DNA of 64,000 bases from an uncultured Hungatella sp. (GCA_947089145.1 CAMUJH010000021.1:1-64000), one strand, 5' to 3'. Shown: positions 52,602 through 62,757, counted from the first letter of the stretch. A program made the numbers and translations. Notes: generated by a model from the letters alone, not told the origin.

Positions 52602-53291
52602 ATGGACAGGGAAAAAATTTTTCATGCTGTGGATCACACGCTGCTGACCCAGCAGGCAACCTGGGGGGAGATTCAGCAGGTTTGCGATGACGCCATGAAG
52701 TACAAGACGGCATCCGTATGCATTCCGCCTTCCTATGTGGAGGCAGTGAAAGAGTATGTGGGGGACAAGATGAAGGTGTGCACAGTCATCGGCTTCCCCA
52801 ACGGATACAATACTACGGCGGCCAAGGTATTCGAAACGGAGGATGCCCTGGAAAACGGCGCCGACGAGATCGATATGGTGATCAATATCGGGGATCTGAG
52901 GGACAAACGGTATGACAGAGTCCTGGAGGAGATCCGCACCATTAAAGCGGTGTGCGGTGATCATGTGCTGAAGGTAATTATTGAAACCTGCCTTCTGACA
53001 GAGGAGGAGAAGATCAGGATGTGCCGTCTGGTGACAGAGGCAGGGGCGGATTTTATTAAAACCTCAACAGGCTTTTCCACGGCAGGCGCCTCCTTTGACG
53101 ATATCCGTCTGTTTGCAGAGCATGTGGGGCCTAAGGTAAAGATAAAGGCGGCAGGAGGCATCTCCTCTTTTGAGGATGCCTGGAAATTTATGGAGCTGGG
53201 AGCCGAAAGGCTGGGCACCAGCAGGATCGTGAAACTGGCAAAGGCGGAGGAGCAGAATGGACAGACGGAAACTGATTCAGGCGGCTATTAA
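52602..53291 (+). CDS. deoC: Deoxyribose-phosphate aldolase
   Basis: The 229-aa enzyme cleaves 2-deoxyribose-5-phosphate to glyceraldehyde-3-phosphate and acetaldehyde. The Schiff-base lysine lies in FIKTSTGF, and the second active-site lysine in [18 protein letters not shown]-type residues precede. Start 52602 follows AAAGGGGAACAAAATT. It overlaps cdd by 35 bases and heads the salvage operon deoC-cdd-pdp. Confidence 0.97.
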   Translation: MDREKIFHAVDHTLLTQQATWGEIQQVCDDAMKYKTASVCIPPSYVEAVKEYVGDKMKVCTVIGFPNGYNTTAAKVFETEDALENGADEIDMVINIGDLRDKRYDRVLEEIRTIKAVCGDHVLKVIIETCLLTEEEKIRMCRLVTEAGADFIKTSTGFSTAGASFDDIRLFAEHVGPKVKIKAAGGISSFEDAWKFMELGAERLGTSRIVKLAKAEEQNGQTETDSGGY

Positions 53292-53667
53292 GGTGCTGCC
53301 GGAGTCTTATACCCCTTATTCCCATTTTCATGTGGCAGCCGCGCTTTTGTGTAAGGACGGAACCGTATATACCGGGATTAACATTGAAAATGCGGCATAT
53401 ACGCCTACGGTGTGCGCGGAGAGAAGCGCATTTTTCAGAGCCGTCAATGAGGGGAAGCGGGAGTTTGAGGCTATCGCTATTTGCGGGGGAAAAGACGGGA
53501 TCGTGACGGACTACTGTGCGCCATGCGGCGTGTGCCGGCAGGTAATGCGGGAATTTTGCGACCCCGGCACATTTAAAGTGATTCTGGCAAAATCAGAGGA
53601 CGAATATAAAGAGTTTGTTCTCAAAGAGCTGCTTCCCATGGGATTTGGGCCGGAAAACCTTTTATGA
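53257..53667 (+). CDS. cdd: Cytidine deaminase
   Basis: The 136-aa enzyme deaminates (deoxy)cytidine to (deoxy)uridine. Zinc ligands and the catalytic glutamate are in CAERSAFF and PCGVCRQV, and the ribose-binding motif is [10 protein letters not shown]. It starts inside the end of deoC, so its translation is coupled. Its product feeds the pyrimidine phosphorylase encoded next. Confidence 0.97.
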   Translation: MDRRKLIQAAIKVLPESYTPYSHFHVAAALLCKDGTVYTGINIENAAYTPTVCAERSAFFRAVNEGKREFEAIAICGGKDGIVTDYCAPCGVCRQVMREFCDPGTFKVILAKSEDEYKEFVLKELLPMGFGPENLL

Positions 53668-53686
53668 ACCGGAGGTGTATTGACAG

Positions 53687-55018
53687 ATGCGGATGTATGA
53701 TTTAATAGAAAAAAAGAAGCAGGGGGGAACTCTTTCCAGACAGGAAATCCATGACATGGTGCGGGGATTTGTGGACGGGGACATTCCGGATTACCAGATG
53801 GCCGCCATGCTTATGGCCATCTATTTCCGAGGCATGGAAAGAGAGGAGACGCTGGGGCTTACCCTGGAGATGGCGGCTTCCGGCGACATGGTGGATCTGT
53901 CGGCCATCGAGGGGATAAAGGTGGATAAGCACAGTACCGGGGGCGTGGGGGATAAAACCACTCTTGTTATCGGCCCTTTGGCGGCGTGCCTTGGGGTGAA
54001 GGTGGCTAAAATGTCAGGAAGAGGGCTGGGCCACACCGGAGGGACCATTGACAAGATGGAGTCCATACCCGGGCTGCGCACTGCCATTGGCCGGGAACGT
54101 TTTTTTGAGATTGTCAACGAAACGGGAATTGCGGTTATCGGCCAGTCCGGAAATATGGTGCCGGCTGACAAGAAACTGTATGCCCTGAGGGATGTTACAG
54201 CTACGGTGGACAGCATTCCCCTTATCGCTTCGTCGATTATGAGCAAGAAGATTGCAGCAGGAAGCGACGGCATTGTTTTGGATGTGAAAACAGGAAGCGG
54301 GGCTTTTATGAAAAGCCTTGAGGATTCCATTGCTCTGGCAAAAGAGATGGTTGCCATCGGGACAGGAGCCAAAAGACGATGCTGCGCCCTGATTACGGAT
54401 ATGGATGTGCCTTTAGGGTCTGCCATCGGCAATTCCCTTGAAGTCATGGAAGCCATAGAAACGCTTCAGGGCCATGGCCCTGAAGATTTAACCGAGGTGT
54501 GCCTGCAGCTGTGCGCCCAGATGCTTTCCATGGCGGGCAAGGGCAGCGCTGATGCCTGCTATGCCATGGCAAGGGAAGCCATGGCGGACAAAAGAGGACT
54601 TAAGACCCTGGCCGCCATGGTGAAAGCCCAGGGAGGGGATGAAAGCTATATTCTGAACCCTGATAAATTTTCCAGGGCTCCCTTCCTCTGCGAAGTAAGA
54701 GCAGAGACAGAGGGGCGCATCGTACATATTGATGCGGCAGGGTGCGGGATTGCCTCTGCAATGCTGGGGGCAGGCCGTCAGAAGAAGGAAGATGCCATTG
54801 ATCACTGCGCCGGGATACGCCTGAATAAAAAGTATGGCGATGAGGTGAAAAAAGGCGATGTCATAGGCACCCTCTACGCATCTAAAAAAGAATTGTTTGA
54901 AGAGGCTTCTAAAAAATTGTTATCTGCGTATACTATAGCAGAGAAACGTGACAAAGCCCTGGAGGAAAAGAAACTGATCTATGCCAGAGTGACAAAGGAC
55001 GGGGTAGAGCGGATGTAA
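53687..55018 (+). CDS. pdp: Pyrimidine-nucleoside phosphorylase
   Basis: The 443-aa enzyme phosphorolyses uridine and thymidine nucleosides to base and (deoxy)ribose-1-phosphate. The N-terminus MRMYDLIEKK, the phosphate motif KHSTGGVGDK and the glycine-rich segment MSGRGLGHTGGTIDK are diagnostic. With deoC and cdd it forms a catabolic deoxynucleoside route; the phosphopentomutase is not here. Thymidine phosphorylase (deoA) is the alternative name for the same family. Confidence 0.95.
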   Translation: MRMYDLIEKKKQGGTLSRQEIHDMVRGFVDGDIPDYQMAAMLMAIYFRGMEREETLGLTLEMAASGDMVDLSAIEGIKVDKHSTGGVGDKTTLVIGPLAACLGVKVAKMSGRGLGHTGGTIDKMESIPGLRTAIGRERFFEIVNETGIAVIGQSGNMVPADKKLYALRDVTATVDSIPLIASSIMSKKIAAGSDGIVLDVKTGSGAFMKSLEDSIALAKEMVAIGTGAKRRCCALITDMDVPLGSAIGNSLEVMEAIETLQGHGPEDLTEVCLQLCAQMLSMAGKGSADACYAMAREAMADKRGLKTLAAMVKAQGGDESYILNPDKFSRAPFLCEVRAETEGRIVHIDAAGCGIASAMLGAGRQKKEDAIDHCAGIRLNKKYGDEVKKGDVIGTLYASKKELFEEASKKLLSAYTIAEKRDKALEEKKLIYARVTKDGVERM

Positions 55019-55049
55019 CACATTTCCTCAAAAGTAAATAAATATAGGA

Positions 55050-55078
55050 TTGAAAAAATACATACGGTATTGTATAAT
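55050..55078 (+). promoter_or_regulatory. Promoter of the 6S RNA gene
   Basis: TTGAAA (55050-55055), 17 bases, TATAAT (55073-55078), placing the start near 55086. Confidence 0.75.
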
Positions 55079-55085
55079 AATCGTA

Positions 55086-55280
55086 TCAAAAGACAGGATT
55101 GTAATTCCTGGAATGTTCGACAATCTTACGTATCTTTGAACCTACATTATGACATAAGGGATTCCTATATTTTCCGGTGGATGTCAGGCCTCCTCTGAGT
55201 GGAAGGCAGAAGCCGGAGTGCGGTCACCCACCTAGCATTGCTAGGCGTCAAATTGTAAGAACCGGCATTTTGGGATTACA
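55086..55280 (+). ncRNA. ssrS: 6S RNA, regulator of housekeeping RNA polymerase
   Basis: The stretch has its own promoter and terminator and no open frame. Its ends pair (GTAATTCC at 55100 with GGGATTAC at 55272; CAATCTTAC with GTAAGAACCGG nearby), leaving a long closing stem. Its internal segments (ATGTTCGACAATCTTACGT, GGGATTCCTATATTTTCCGG and GGTCACCCACCTAGCA) match my memory of Clostridia 6S RNAs, where the central bubble mimics an open promoter. SRP RNA and tmRNA motifs are absent. Confidence 0.78.
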
Positions 55281-55319
55281 AAAGATGAAAGCAGCGAGCG
55301 ATCGCTGCTTTATCTTTTT
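55281..55319 (+). terminator. Terminator of the 6S RNA gene
   Basis: AAAGCAGCGA and TCGCTGCTTT pair perfectly around GCGA, with further pairing outside (AAAGATG/TATCTTT), followed by TTTTG. Confidence 0.85.
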
Positions 55320-55442
55320 GCAAAAATATGGTAATCTATACATAAAAGACACTTTTTCGTGGGTGCGGCGGCAGAACGGAGATATCTGCGGCCGCGGCAG
55401 GAAGTGACTTGACAAATTAAGAGAAGGTGGAAAGGGTTACAG

Positions 55443-56681
55443 ATGAACGAACACAAATTTCGAGACTACATTTATTGGGGAGTGACGGCAGTGCTGGTGA
55501 TTGTCACCTGCATCGCGGCAGCCCTTGTCTTTATCCGCTGGCAGACTGTGTACGGAGCGATCAAATATGTAAACCGTGTATTGGCGCCTATTATCTACGG
55601 GGCCATACTGGCATATCTGCTTACTCCGATCTATAACCAGGTATACCGGCTGGCTGACAGGATTCTTACGCCTTATCTGAAGCGGGGGAAGAAAAAAAGC
55701 GGACTGGCCAAAGCGGCGGCGACTCTGGCAAGCATTGCCTTCCTTGCGGCAGTGGCCGCAGGGCTGGTGTGGCTGATCCTGCCTAGGGTTTTTGAGAGCG
55801 TCAAGGGAATCGTCAACTCGATTCCCAGCAATGCGGCAAGGATTGCCCTGTGGATAGAGGCACTGTTTGCGGATTATCCGGATATTGAGATGGCGGTGCT
55901 GAATGTCTACAACCAGGGGGTGGAGAAACTGGTTTCCTGGGTTCAGACCACTACGGATCTGCTGCCTAACATTGAACGGATTATTACCGGAGTTTACACC
56001 AGCATTATGGGGGTGGTAAACCTGGTGAAAAATGTGCTGATCGGCATTATTGTCATGGTGTATCTGCTGAATATTAAGGACACTCTGGCAGCTCAGGGAA
56101 AAAAGATCATTTACAGTCTGTTTCCCCTTCCTGTGGCCAATGAGGCGGTGGAAAAGTGGAGATTTATCCATCGCGTATTCGGAGGCTTTATAATCGGAAA
56201 GCTTTGGGACTCGCTGATTATCGGCATACTGACTTTTGTGTGGCTGAGTATTATCAAGATGCCCTACACGGTACTGATCAGCGTGATAGTGGGGGTGACC
56301 AATGTTATTCCCTTTTTCGGGCCGTTTATCGGAGCTGTTCCAAGCGCCATCCTTGTGCTTTTGGTTAATCCCAGAAAGTGCCTGTGGTTTCTGCTTTCGA
56401 TTCTGGCTATCCAGCAGCTGGACGGCAACATTATCGGACCGAAGATCTTAGGCAATTCCACAGGATTGTCCAGTTTTTGGGTGCTGTTTTCCATCCTGCT
56501 GTTCGGCGGGCTTATGGGGCCGGTGGGAATGATCATCGGCGTGCCTTTGTTTGCGGTCCTCTATCGTCTGGCGGCAGAGTGGGTCAATAAACGGCTAAAG
56601 AGAAAAGACTTGCCTACAATTACTGATGATTACGGGGATCTGAAGCATATTGATGAGGAAAAGAAAACATTTGTCAGGTAA
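55443..56681 (+). CDS. AI-2E family transporter (PerM-like), copy 2
   Basis: The 412-aa membrane protein has the same fold as the one at 15451-16623, with the conserved NVIPFFGPFIGAVPS and QQLDGNIIGPKILGNSTGLS stretches. It is followed after six bases by the SpoIID-like gene, so the two share a transcript. The substrate is unknown. The ribosome site AGAAGGTGGAAAGGG precedes the ATG. Confidence 0.9.
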   Translation: MNEHKFRDYIYWGVTAVLVIVTCIAAALVFIRWQTVYGAIKYVNRVLAPIIYGAILAYLLTPIYNQVYRLADRILTPYLKRGKKKSGLAKAAATLASIAFLAAVAAGLVWLILPRVFESVKGIVNSIPSNAARIALWIEALFADYPDIEMAVLNVYNQGVEKLVSWVQTTTDLLPNIERIITGVYTSIMGVVNLVKNVLIGIIVMVYLLNIKDTLAAQGKKIIYSLFPLPVANEAVEKWRFIHRVFGGFIIGKLWDSLIIGILTFVWLSIIKMPYTVLISVIVGVTNVIPFFGPFIGAVPSAILVLLVNPRKCLWFLLSILAIQQLDGNIIGPKILGNSTGLSSFWVLFSILLFGGLMGPVGMIIGVPLFAVLYRLAAEWVNKRLKRKDLPTITDDYGDLKHIDEEKKTFVR

Positions 56682-56687
56682 AAAAGT

Positions 56688-58958
56688 ATGAAGAGAAAAA
56701 AAATAGCGGGGTGGTTCATAGGGGTTCCTCTGACTGTAATAGCGCTGGTGATGATTATACTCCTTGCGGAGCCGGACGAAGACGGGGTAACCAGGGCGGC
56801 GGCTTTTAAAGCGACGGCCCTTTCTACGGCTACAGTGGAAGAGTGCCGGCTGGAATCCCGCAGCCGGTCAGAATTTCCGGCAGCCAGCCAGAATCAGTGG
56901 TATGTAAAATATATGGATGTTTTATACCACCGAGGATGGATCGACAAGGATATGACCCCTGCCACGGAAGCATCGGCGGAAGGCCTTTTAACTTACAGGG
57001 AAGCAGACTGGCTGGCAGGGCAGGTATCGGAAACACTAAAGGAACAGGTGGGGCTTTCTGATAAAAATAAGGATAGGCCTTATCCCCCAGATGAATGGTG
57101 GCGCCTGTATGAAGAGCTGTGCAGGGAGCTTCAGGTATGGCAGGATGATAAAGTCCGCAGAGAGACTCTGGTGGTGTACGGTACCTTTGAGGACGTGGAG
57201 GACGGCACGCCGTGGAGAGCCTACACCAGTCAGGGAAACCGAGGGTTTGAGGGACTTGGCCTTGGCTCCTGCAGAGATCAGGAGATACAGGTTCTGGTAA
57301 GCGGCAGCGAGATTCTTCAGGTTACGGACAAGATTTCCAAATCCGTGGTTTACAAAAATATCTGGCTTATGGAGGCAGGGGAAAATGAGCTGACGGCATA
57401 TGTAGGCTCCCTCGCCAGAAAACTGCCTGTAAAGTCAAAAATAAAAGCTCCCCAGGAGATGGCTGCCCAGGTTGCCGACCTGTATGTCACTGACGGGGAA
57501 GTGAAAAAGGTGGTCTTGAAAAAGGAACGGGTGTCAGGAAAGGTGCTGGAGATCCGGGATGATGAAATCGAGATTGAGGGCTACGGCCGCCTGGCCATTG
57601 GAGAGGACTTTAACGTGTACCGCCTTTATGGGGAATTCAGAAGGCAGAATCTGTCCAGCGTGGTTGTAGGCTCTGACGTCCAGGAATTTGTGGTTGCAGA
57701 CGGACAGCTGTGCGCAGCCCTTACCATGCGGCCTTTTGACGCAGAGACGATTCGGGTGCTGGTGATGGACACGGGATTTCAGTCCATTTTCCATGAAACC
57801 GTTACGCTGGAATTTTTAAGCCCCGGGGTCATGACAATAGGTGACAGGGAAGAGACATTTCAGCCAGGGGACACAGTAACGTTTCGCTCCGGAGACGAGA
57901 AACTGGCAAAAGACCGGGTCGTAATCAAACCTACTGATGAAAGTGCGGGGATTCGGGTAACAGCCATTAAAAGAGGGGATCAGATTCCCGCATATCCGGG
58001 CCATATGGAGATTAAACAGGAGTCAGAGGGCCTTGTGCTGGTAAATGAGGTTTATCTGGAGGAGTATTTAAAGCGGGTAGTGCCCAGCGAAATGCCGGCC
58101 AGCTATGAGAAAGAGGCCCTGAAGGCTCAGGCTGTCTGTGCCAGAACCTATGCCTGGAGACAGATTATGGCTAATGGCTACAAAAATTACGGGGCCCACG
58201 TAGATGACAGCACAAAGTATCAGGTTTACAACAATGTGGCAACCAGCGCCAGCACGGATACGGCTGTCAACGAAACCTATGGGAAACTCATAACATATGA
58301 GGGGAAGGTTGCGGAGATCTATTATTTTTCCACATCCTGTGGCCATACTACAGACGGAACCATTTGGGGGGCCAGCCAGTCCGATTACCCATATCTGAGA
58401 GGCATAGCGGTGAAAGAAGGCGGCGGCACCATGGATCTGACAAATGAGGAGACATTTTCCCAGTTTATAAAAAGCTGCCCGGAAGGATATGAATCGGAGT
58501 TCGGCATGTACCGGTGGACAGCCAGGATAACAGGAGGACAGATTCAGAAAAAAGTTACGGGAATCGGAACGATCGTTGATTTAACGATGAAGGAGCGGTC
58601 GACGGGCGGAATCGGAAAGGTTCTTTGGGTCAAGGGAACGGCAGGGAGCAAGGAGATCACAGGCGAGGGGCAGATACGGGCAATGCTGGGGAACACAGAT
58701 GCAGAGATCAGGCAGCAGAACGGCAATATCCTTACAGGCTGGGATTCTCTGCCCAGCGCTTTTATTTCCATTGAAAAAGAGGAAGGGGAATCAGAGGAGG
58801 ATGTCTGTTTTACCATCTACGGCGGAGGGTACGGCCACGGGGTGGGCATGAGCCAAAACGGCGCCCAGGCTATGGCAAAAGCCGGCAAAAGCTATAAGCA
58901 GATCCTGGAATTGTTTTATGACGGTACAGAAGTGGCGGAGATTGATGAGATCTCATGA
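56688..58958 (+). CDS. SpoIID/LytB-domain cell-wall protein
   Basis: The 756-aa protein has an N-terminal membrane anchor (WFIGVPLTVIALVMIILLA) and a long extracytoplasmic region. A SpoIID domain at about residues 430-740 carries the catalytic-type motif VVPSEMPASYEKEALKAQAV and VNETYGKLITYEG...STSCGHT. SpoIID-type lytic transglycosylases cut glycan strands at engulfment or in wall turnover. This copy is about twice the size of sporulation SpoIID, and its first 430 residues are not recognised. Confidence 0.88.
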   Translation: MKRKKIAGWFIGVPLTVIALVMIILLAEPDEDGVTRAAAFKATALSTATVEECRLESRSRSEFPAASQNQWYVKYMDVLYHRGWIDKDMTPATEASAEGLLTYREADWLAGQVSETLKEQVGLSDKNKDRPYPPDEWWRLYEELCRELQVWQDDKVRRETLVVYGTFEDVEDGTPWRAYTSQGNRGFEGLGLGSCRDQEIQVLVSGSEILQVTDKISKSVVYKNIWLMEAGENELTAYVGSLARKLPVKSKIKAPQEMAAQVADLYVTDGEVKKVVLKKERVSGKVLEIRDDEIEIEGYGRLAIGEDFNVYRLYGEFRRQNLSSVVVGSDVQEFVVADGQLCAALTMRPFDAETIRVLVMDTGFQSIFHETVTLEFLSPGVMTIGDREETFQPGDTVTFRSGDEKLAKDRVVIKPTDESAGIRVTAIKRGDQIPAYPGHMEIKQESEGLVLVNEVYLEEYLKRVVPSEMPASYEKEALKAQAVCARTYAWRQIMANGYKNYGAHVDDSTKYQVYNNVATSASTDTAVNETYGKLITYEGKVAEIYYFSTSCGHTTDGTIWGASQSDYPYLRGIAVKEGGGTMDLTNEETFSQFIKSCPEGYESEFGMYRWTARITGGQIQKKVTGIGTIVDLTMKERSTGGIGKVLWVKGTAGSKEITGEGQIRAMLGNTDAEIRQQNGNILTGWDSLPSAFISIEKEEGESEEDVCFTIYGGGYGHGVGMSQNGAQAMAKAGKSYKQILELFYDGTEVAEIDEIS

Positions 58959-59180
58959 TCAGCCTGCAATGTTGAGCAGGCCATCTCTTTTTAAGGAGCT
59001 GGTCTGCCTTTTTGGATCATTTGCTTATTCTGCTGAAAATCTCCTTGACATTTCGAACATATGTTCTATAATAAAATCAGAGAACTGATCATTGCATTAT
59101 GAATGTATCCGCCAGAGGCTTACAGATTCCATTTTCAGACATACTCTGCAGTAAATTATCAGAATATATATTCCATTGTC

Positions 59181-59209
59181 TTGTATAAATTATAAACTTG
59201 GAATATAAT
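59181..59209 (+). promoter_or_regulatory. Promoter of the debranching enzyme gene
   Basis: TTGTAT (59181-59186), 17 bases, TATAAT (59204-59209). It overlaps the ATG at 59208, which rules out that ATG as translation start. Confidence 0.75.
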
Positions 59210-59243
59210 GAACACTGTAAGTTTTTGTAAGGAGGTAGAGACA

Positions 59244-61409
59244 ATGTACAAGAAAACGGTAGAAGGGGGAATGAAGGTGACTACAGAAAAGAGGGAACCG
59301 AAACGAGACGATGCAAAGGAGCAGGTAGAAAAGATAAGCCTTCCCCGTACCATTCATCTGGTCCCCATGGATCACATAGGCGGCTTCGACGTGCGCCCCG
59401 GCTTCTATGAGGTCAATGGAGCCACGGCCATTCCGGGCGGGGTGAATTTTACCGTATATTCCCGCGGCGCCACATCCATTGAACTGCTTTTGTTCCACCG
59501 TATGGAGGAGGAACCGTTCGCAGTGCTGCCGTTTCCCAAGCATTATCGCATCGGCAATGTTTATTCCATGATTGTGTTTAAGCTGAATATAGAGGAATTT
59601 GAATACGCATACAGGGTAGACGGACCCTATGACCCGGAGAAAGGGCTTATTTTTGATAAAACCAGATATTTGCTTGACCCCTATGCAAAGGCAGTTACCG
59701 GACAGAGCCAGTGGGGGGATTCGTCTGTCCGGGAGCAGCACTACAAGGCCAGAGTGGTGAAAGACGACTTTGACTGGGGAACTTCCAAACAGCCGCTGCT
59801 TCCCATGGAGGATCTGATCATTTATGAATTGCATGTGAGAGGCTTTACAAGGGATGCCTCGTCAGGCGTATACCATCCAGGCACTTTCGCCGGCCTTATG
59901 GAAAAGCTTCCTTATTTGCTGGAACTGGGGGTTAACGTGGTAGAGCTGATGCCTATTTTTGAATTTGACGAGATGCAGGATTATCGGGAAGTAGACGGCA
60001 AGAAGCTGTACAATTACTGGGGATACAACACAGTCAGCTTTTTTGCCCCTAACACCAGCTACACGGCCAGCACAGAGTACAATCGGGAGGGCAACGAGTT
60101 AAAGAACCTGATTCAGGTTTTTAATCAGCACGGAATAGAAGTTTATCTGGATGTGGTGTTTAACCACACTGCAGAGGGCAATGAGGACGGGCCTTTCTTT
60201 TCGTTTAAAGGCTTTGACAATAACATTTATTATCTGCTGACGCCCAAGGGGGAGTATTACAATTTCAGCGGCTGCGGCAATTCTCTGAACTGCAACCATC
60301 CCATTGTGCATCAGATGATTCTCAACTGCTTAAGATACTGGGTAACCACGTACCGGGTTAATGGCTTCCGTTTCGATCTGGCCTCGATTATGGGACGCAA
60401 TGAGGATGGAACGCCTATGAATAAGCCGCCCCTTCTCCAGTCTCTGGCTTTTGATCCCATCCTGGGGGATGTGAAGCTCATCGCCGAGGCCTGGGATGCG
60501 GTGGGGCTTTACCAGGTGGGGACGTTTCCCTCATGGAACCGCTGGGCGGAATGGAACGGGAAATACCGGGATGATATGCGCCGCTATTTAAAGGGGGACG
60601 GCGGCATGGCCCAGGCAGCGGCGCTGCGCATGGCAGGCTCCCGGGACATATATGAGGTCAGTGCCAGAAAAAATGCTTCGGTGAATTTTATTACCTGTCA
60701 TGACGGCTTTACGCTGTATGATCTGTTTTCCTATAATGAGAAACATAACGAGAAGAACGGCTGGAATAATACGGACGGAGCCGGGGATAACTGCAGCTGG
60801 AACTGCGGCGTGGAAGGCGACACGGATGATCCGGAGGTGAACCGCCTAAGACGCCGGATGATGCGCAACGCTTTCTGCCTGCTGATGTGCAGCCGCGGCA
60901 TTCCCATGTTCCTGGCAGGAGACGAATTCTGCAACACGCAGTTCGGCAATAATAACGCTTATTGCCAGGATAATATTACCTCCTGGCTGGATTGGACTAT
61001 GCTGGAAAAGAACAAAGATATGTTCCGGTTTTTCCAGCATATGATAAAGTTCCGCAAAAACCACCGGGTTTTGCGCAGGAATACCAGTGACGGAGCCTGC
61101 GGCTTCCCGGATATTAGCTTTCATGGGGAGAAGCCGTGGCGCGGACATTTTGCTGACCATGAGAGATACGTGGGGGTTATGTTTGCAGGGCATGAAAAGG
61201 GAAAAGAGCCTGAGATCATCTATGTCGCATCCAACAGTTATTGGGAGGAGGTTACGGTACTTTTGCCTGAGCTTCCCGAAACCATGACCTGGGAGCTGAT
61301 GGCAGACACCTGGGAAACCGTGCAGGAGGACAGACAAGGCAGCCTGTCAGGCAGCAGCTTTACGATCCGTCCCAGAAGCGTTATGGTGTGGATGGGAAAG
61401 AACGTGTGA
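59244..61409 (+). CDS. Glycogen debranching enzyme (isoamylase/pullulanase type, GH13)
   Basis: The 721-aa enzyme hydrolyses alpha-1,6 branches of glycogen or starch fragments. After a CBM48-like N-terminal domain (PGGVNFTVYSRGATSIELLL) the GH13 barrel shows VYLDVVFNHTAEG, the nucleophile in GFRFDLASIMG and the acid in LIAEAWDAVG; the transition-state Asp is in FITCHDGFTLYD. No signal peptide is present, so it is cytoplasmic. Start 59244 follows AAGGAGGTAGAGACA. GlgX-type is the nearest named enzyme. Confidence 0.93.
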   Translation: MYKKTVEGGMKVTTEKREPKRDDAKEQVEKISLPRTIHLVPMDHIGGFDVRPGFYEVNGATAIPGGVNFTVYSRGATSIELLLFHRMEEEPFAVLPFPKHYRIGNVYSMIVFKLNIEEFEYAYRVDGPYDPEKGLIFDKTRYLLDPYAKAVTGQSQWGDSSVREQHYKARVVKDDFDWGTSKQPLLPMEDLIIYELHVRGFTRDASSGVYHPGTFAGLMEKLPYLLELGVNVVELMPIFEFDEMQDYREVDGKKLYNYWGYNTVSFFAPNTSYTASTEYNREGNELKNLIQVFNQHGIEVYLDVVFNHTAEGNEDGPFFSFKGFDNNIYYLLTPKGEYYNFSGCGNSLNCNHPIVHQMILNCLRYWVTTYRVNGFRFDLASIMGRNEDGTPMNKPPLLQSLAFDPILGDVKLIAEAWDAVGLYQVGTFPSWNRWAEWNGKYRDDMRRYLKGDGGMAQAAALRMAGSRDIYEVSARKNASVNFITCHDGFTLYDLFSYNEKHNEKNGWNNTDGAGDNCSWNCGVEGDTDDPEVNRLRRRMMRNAFCLLMCSRGIPMFLAGDEFCNTQFGNNNAYCQDNITSWLDWTMLEKNKDMFRFFQHMIKFRKNHRVLRRNTSDGACGFPDISFHGEKPWRGHFADHERYVGVMFAGHEKGKEPEIIYVASNSYWEEVTVLLPELPETMTWELMADTWETVQEDRQGSLSGSSFTIRPRSVMVWMGKNV

Positions 61410-61506
61410 CAAAGAAAGAGCATGCTGCTGTGGACGAAAAACCGTATGGCATATTTGACAAGAAACTTATGAAGATGCTTTCCAACGGATAAGGAGGAAT
61501 CCCACT

Positions 61507-62739
61507 GTGAAAAAAAGCGTGTTTTTGGTTGGTGCAGCATGTCTGCTGCTGACGGCTTCTGTTTTTACAGGCAGACAGCAGACGGCAGAGATTTATTCGA
61601 TTCATTCCTGGGAAAGCAGCAGATTCCCTATTGAACAGGGAACTTCCTATTACATGTATCAATGGGGACTGAAAAATAACGGGGATATTGTGGGAAGAAG
61701 GGCAAGAGGGGGCGACAGGCCGGAAAAGAGGACCCAAGAGAGCAGAATCAGCGTCAATGATATGCCAGACAAAGCAGGGGAGCCGTCTGAAGAGACAGCA
61801 ATCCAAAGCATTCAGGGGGCGGATATCGGCATAGAGCCTGCATGGGCCTTCTATGAGCAGATTCCGGACAGAAGGCCTGTGACGGTTGCCATGATTGACA
61901 CGGGGGTAGATGTGAATCACCCGGAACTGACAGGCTCCATATGGGTAAACGAAGATGAGATACCAGGGGACGGAATCGACAATGACAATAACGGATATGT
62001 GGACGACGTAAACGGATGGGATTTTTATGCTGACAGCGGCTGTATATTTTCAGGGGACGAGGATGAACACGGAACCCATGGGGCAGGGACCATAGCGGCG
62101 GCATGGGACGGACAAGGCACGGCAGGCATTGCTGACAGCCGTTATGTGAAGGTGATGGTGCTGAAGGTTCTGGGAACAAAGGACGGAAAAGGCGTTTCTT
62201 CGGCTGTAAAAAAAGCCATCGGCTATGCGCAGGACAACGGCGCCCAGATATGCAATCTCAGCATGGGAACCACTACTTATGACAAGGAGCTGGAGGAGAT
62301 CATACGCAGTTCTCCCATGCTGTTTGTGGTTTCGGCGGGAAACGGGGATGCAGCGGGGCAGGGTTACAGCATCGACGATCTTCCCATGTATCCGGCGGCC
62401 TATCCGGCGGAAAATATAATCAGCGTGGGAAGCATGCTGTTTGACGGTTCCATGGATGTAAGCTCCAACTACGGCAGCGTCAGCGTGGATCTTGCGGCTC
62501 CGGGGATATCCATATTAAGCCCTGTGCCAGGCGGATATGCTTTTATGTCCGGCACCTCCATGGCCGCGCCCATGGTTACCGGGACGGCCGCGCTGGTTTA
62601 CTCCTGCAGAACGGATCTGGATGTTATGGGAGTGAAGCAGGCGATTTTAAATTCTGCCAGGCCGGCGGAAGGCATGGCAGGAAAAACCGTTACACAAGGA
62701 GTTTTGGATGCCTACGGCGCGATTACTTACGGAAAGTGA
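61507..62739 (+). CDS. Secreted S8-family subtilisin-like serine protease
   Basis: The 410-aa protein has a signal peptide (MKKSVFLVGAACLLLTASVF), a pro-region to about residue 125, and a catalytic domain. The triad is Asp in AMIDTGVDVNHPEL, His in EHGTHGAGT and Ser in SGTSMAAPMVTG. The GTG start follows AAGGAGGAATCCCACT. Calcium-site-like acidic loops (DGIDNDNNGYVDD) are visible. It would be released or remain at the surface. Confidence 0.95.
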   Translation: MKKSVFLVGAACLLLTASVFTGRQQTAEIYSIHSWESSRFPIEQGTSYYMYQWGLKNNGDIVGRRARGGDRPEKRTQESRISVNDMPDKAGEPSEETAIQSIQGADIGIEPAWAFYEQIPDRRPVTVAMIDTGVDVNHPELTGSIWVNEDEIPGDGIDNDNNGYVDDVNGWDFYADSGCIFSGDEDEHGTHGAGTIAAAWDGQGTAGIADSRYVKVMVLKVLGTKDGKGVSSAVKKAIGYAQDNGAQICNLSMGTTTYDKELEEIIRSSPMLFVVSAGNGDAAGQGYSIDDLPMYPAAYPAENIISVGSMLFDGSMDVSSNYGSVSVDLAAPGISILSPVPGGYAFMSGTSMAAPMVTGTAALVYSCRTDLDVMGVKQAILNSARPAEGMAGKTVTQGVLDAYGAITYGK

Positions 62740-62757
62740 CAAGGCATGAATTAACCA

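Noticed and set aside
55100-55280. SRP RNA or tmRNA as alternative for the 55.1-kb RNA
   Set aside because: The SRP GGAAGCAGCC-type apical motif and the tmRNA tRNA-like ends are absent.
59208-59243. Longer start of the debranching enzyme gene
   Set aside because: ATG 59208 overlaps the -10 box TATAAT 59204-59209, so it cannot be in the mRNA. AAGGAGGT precedes ATG 59244.
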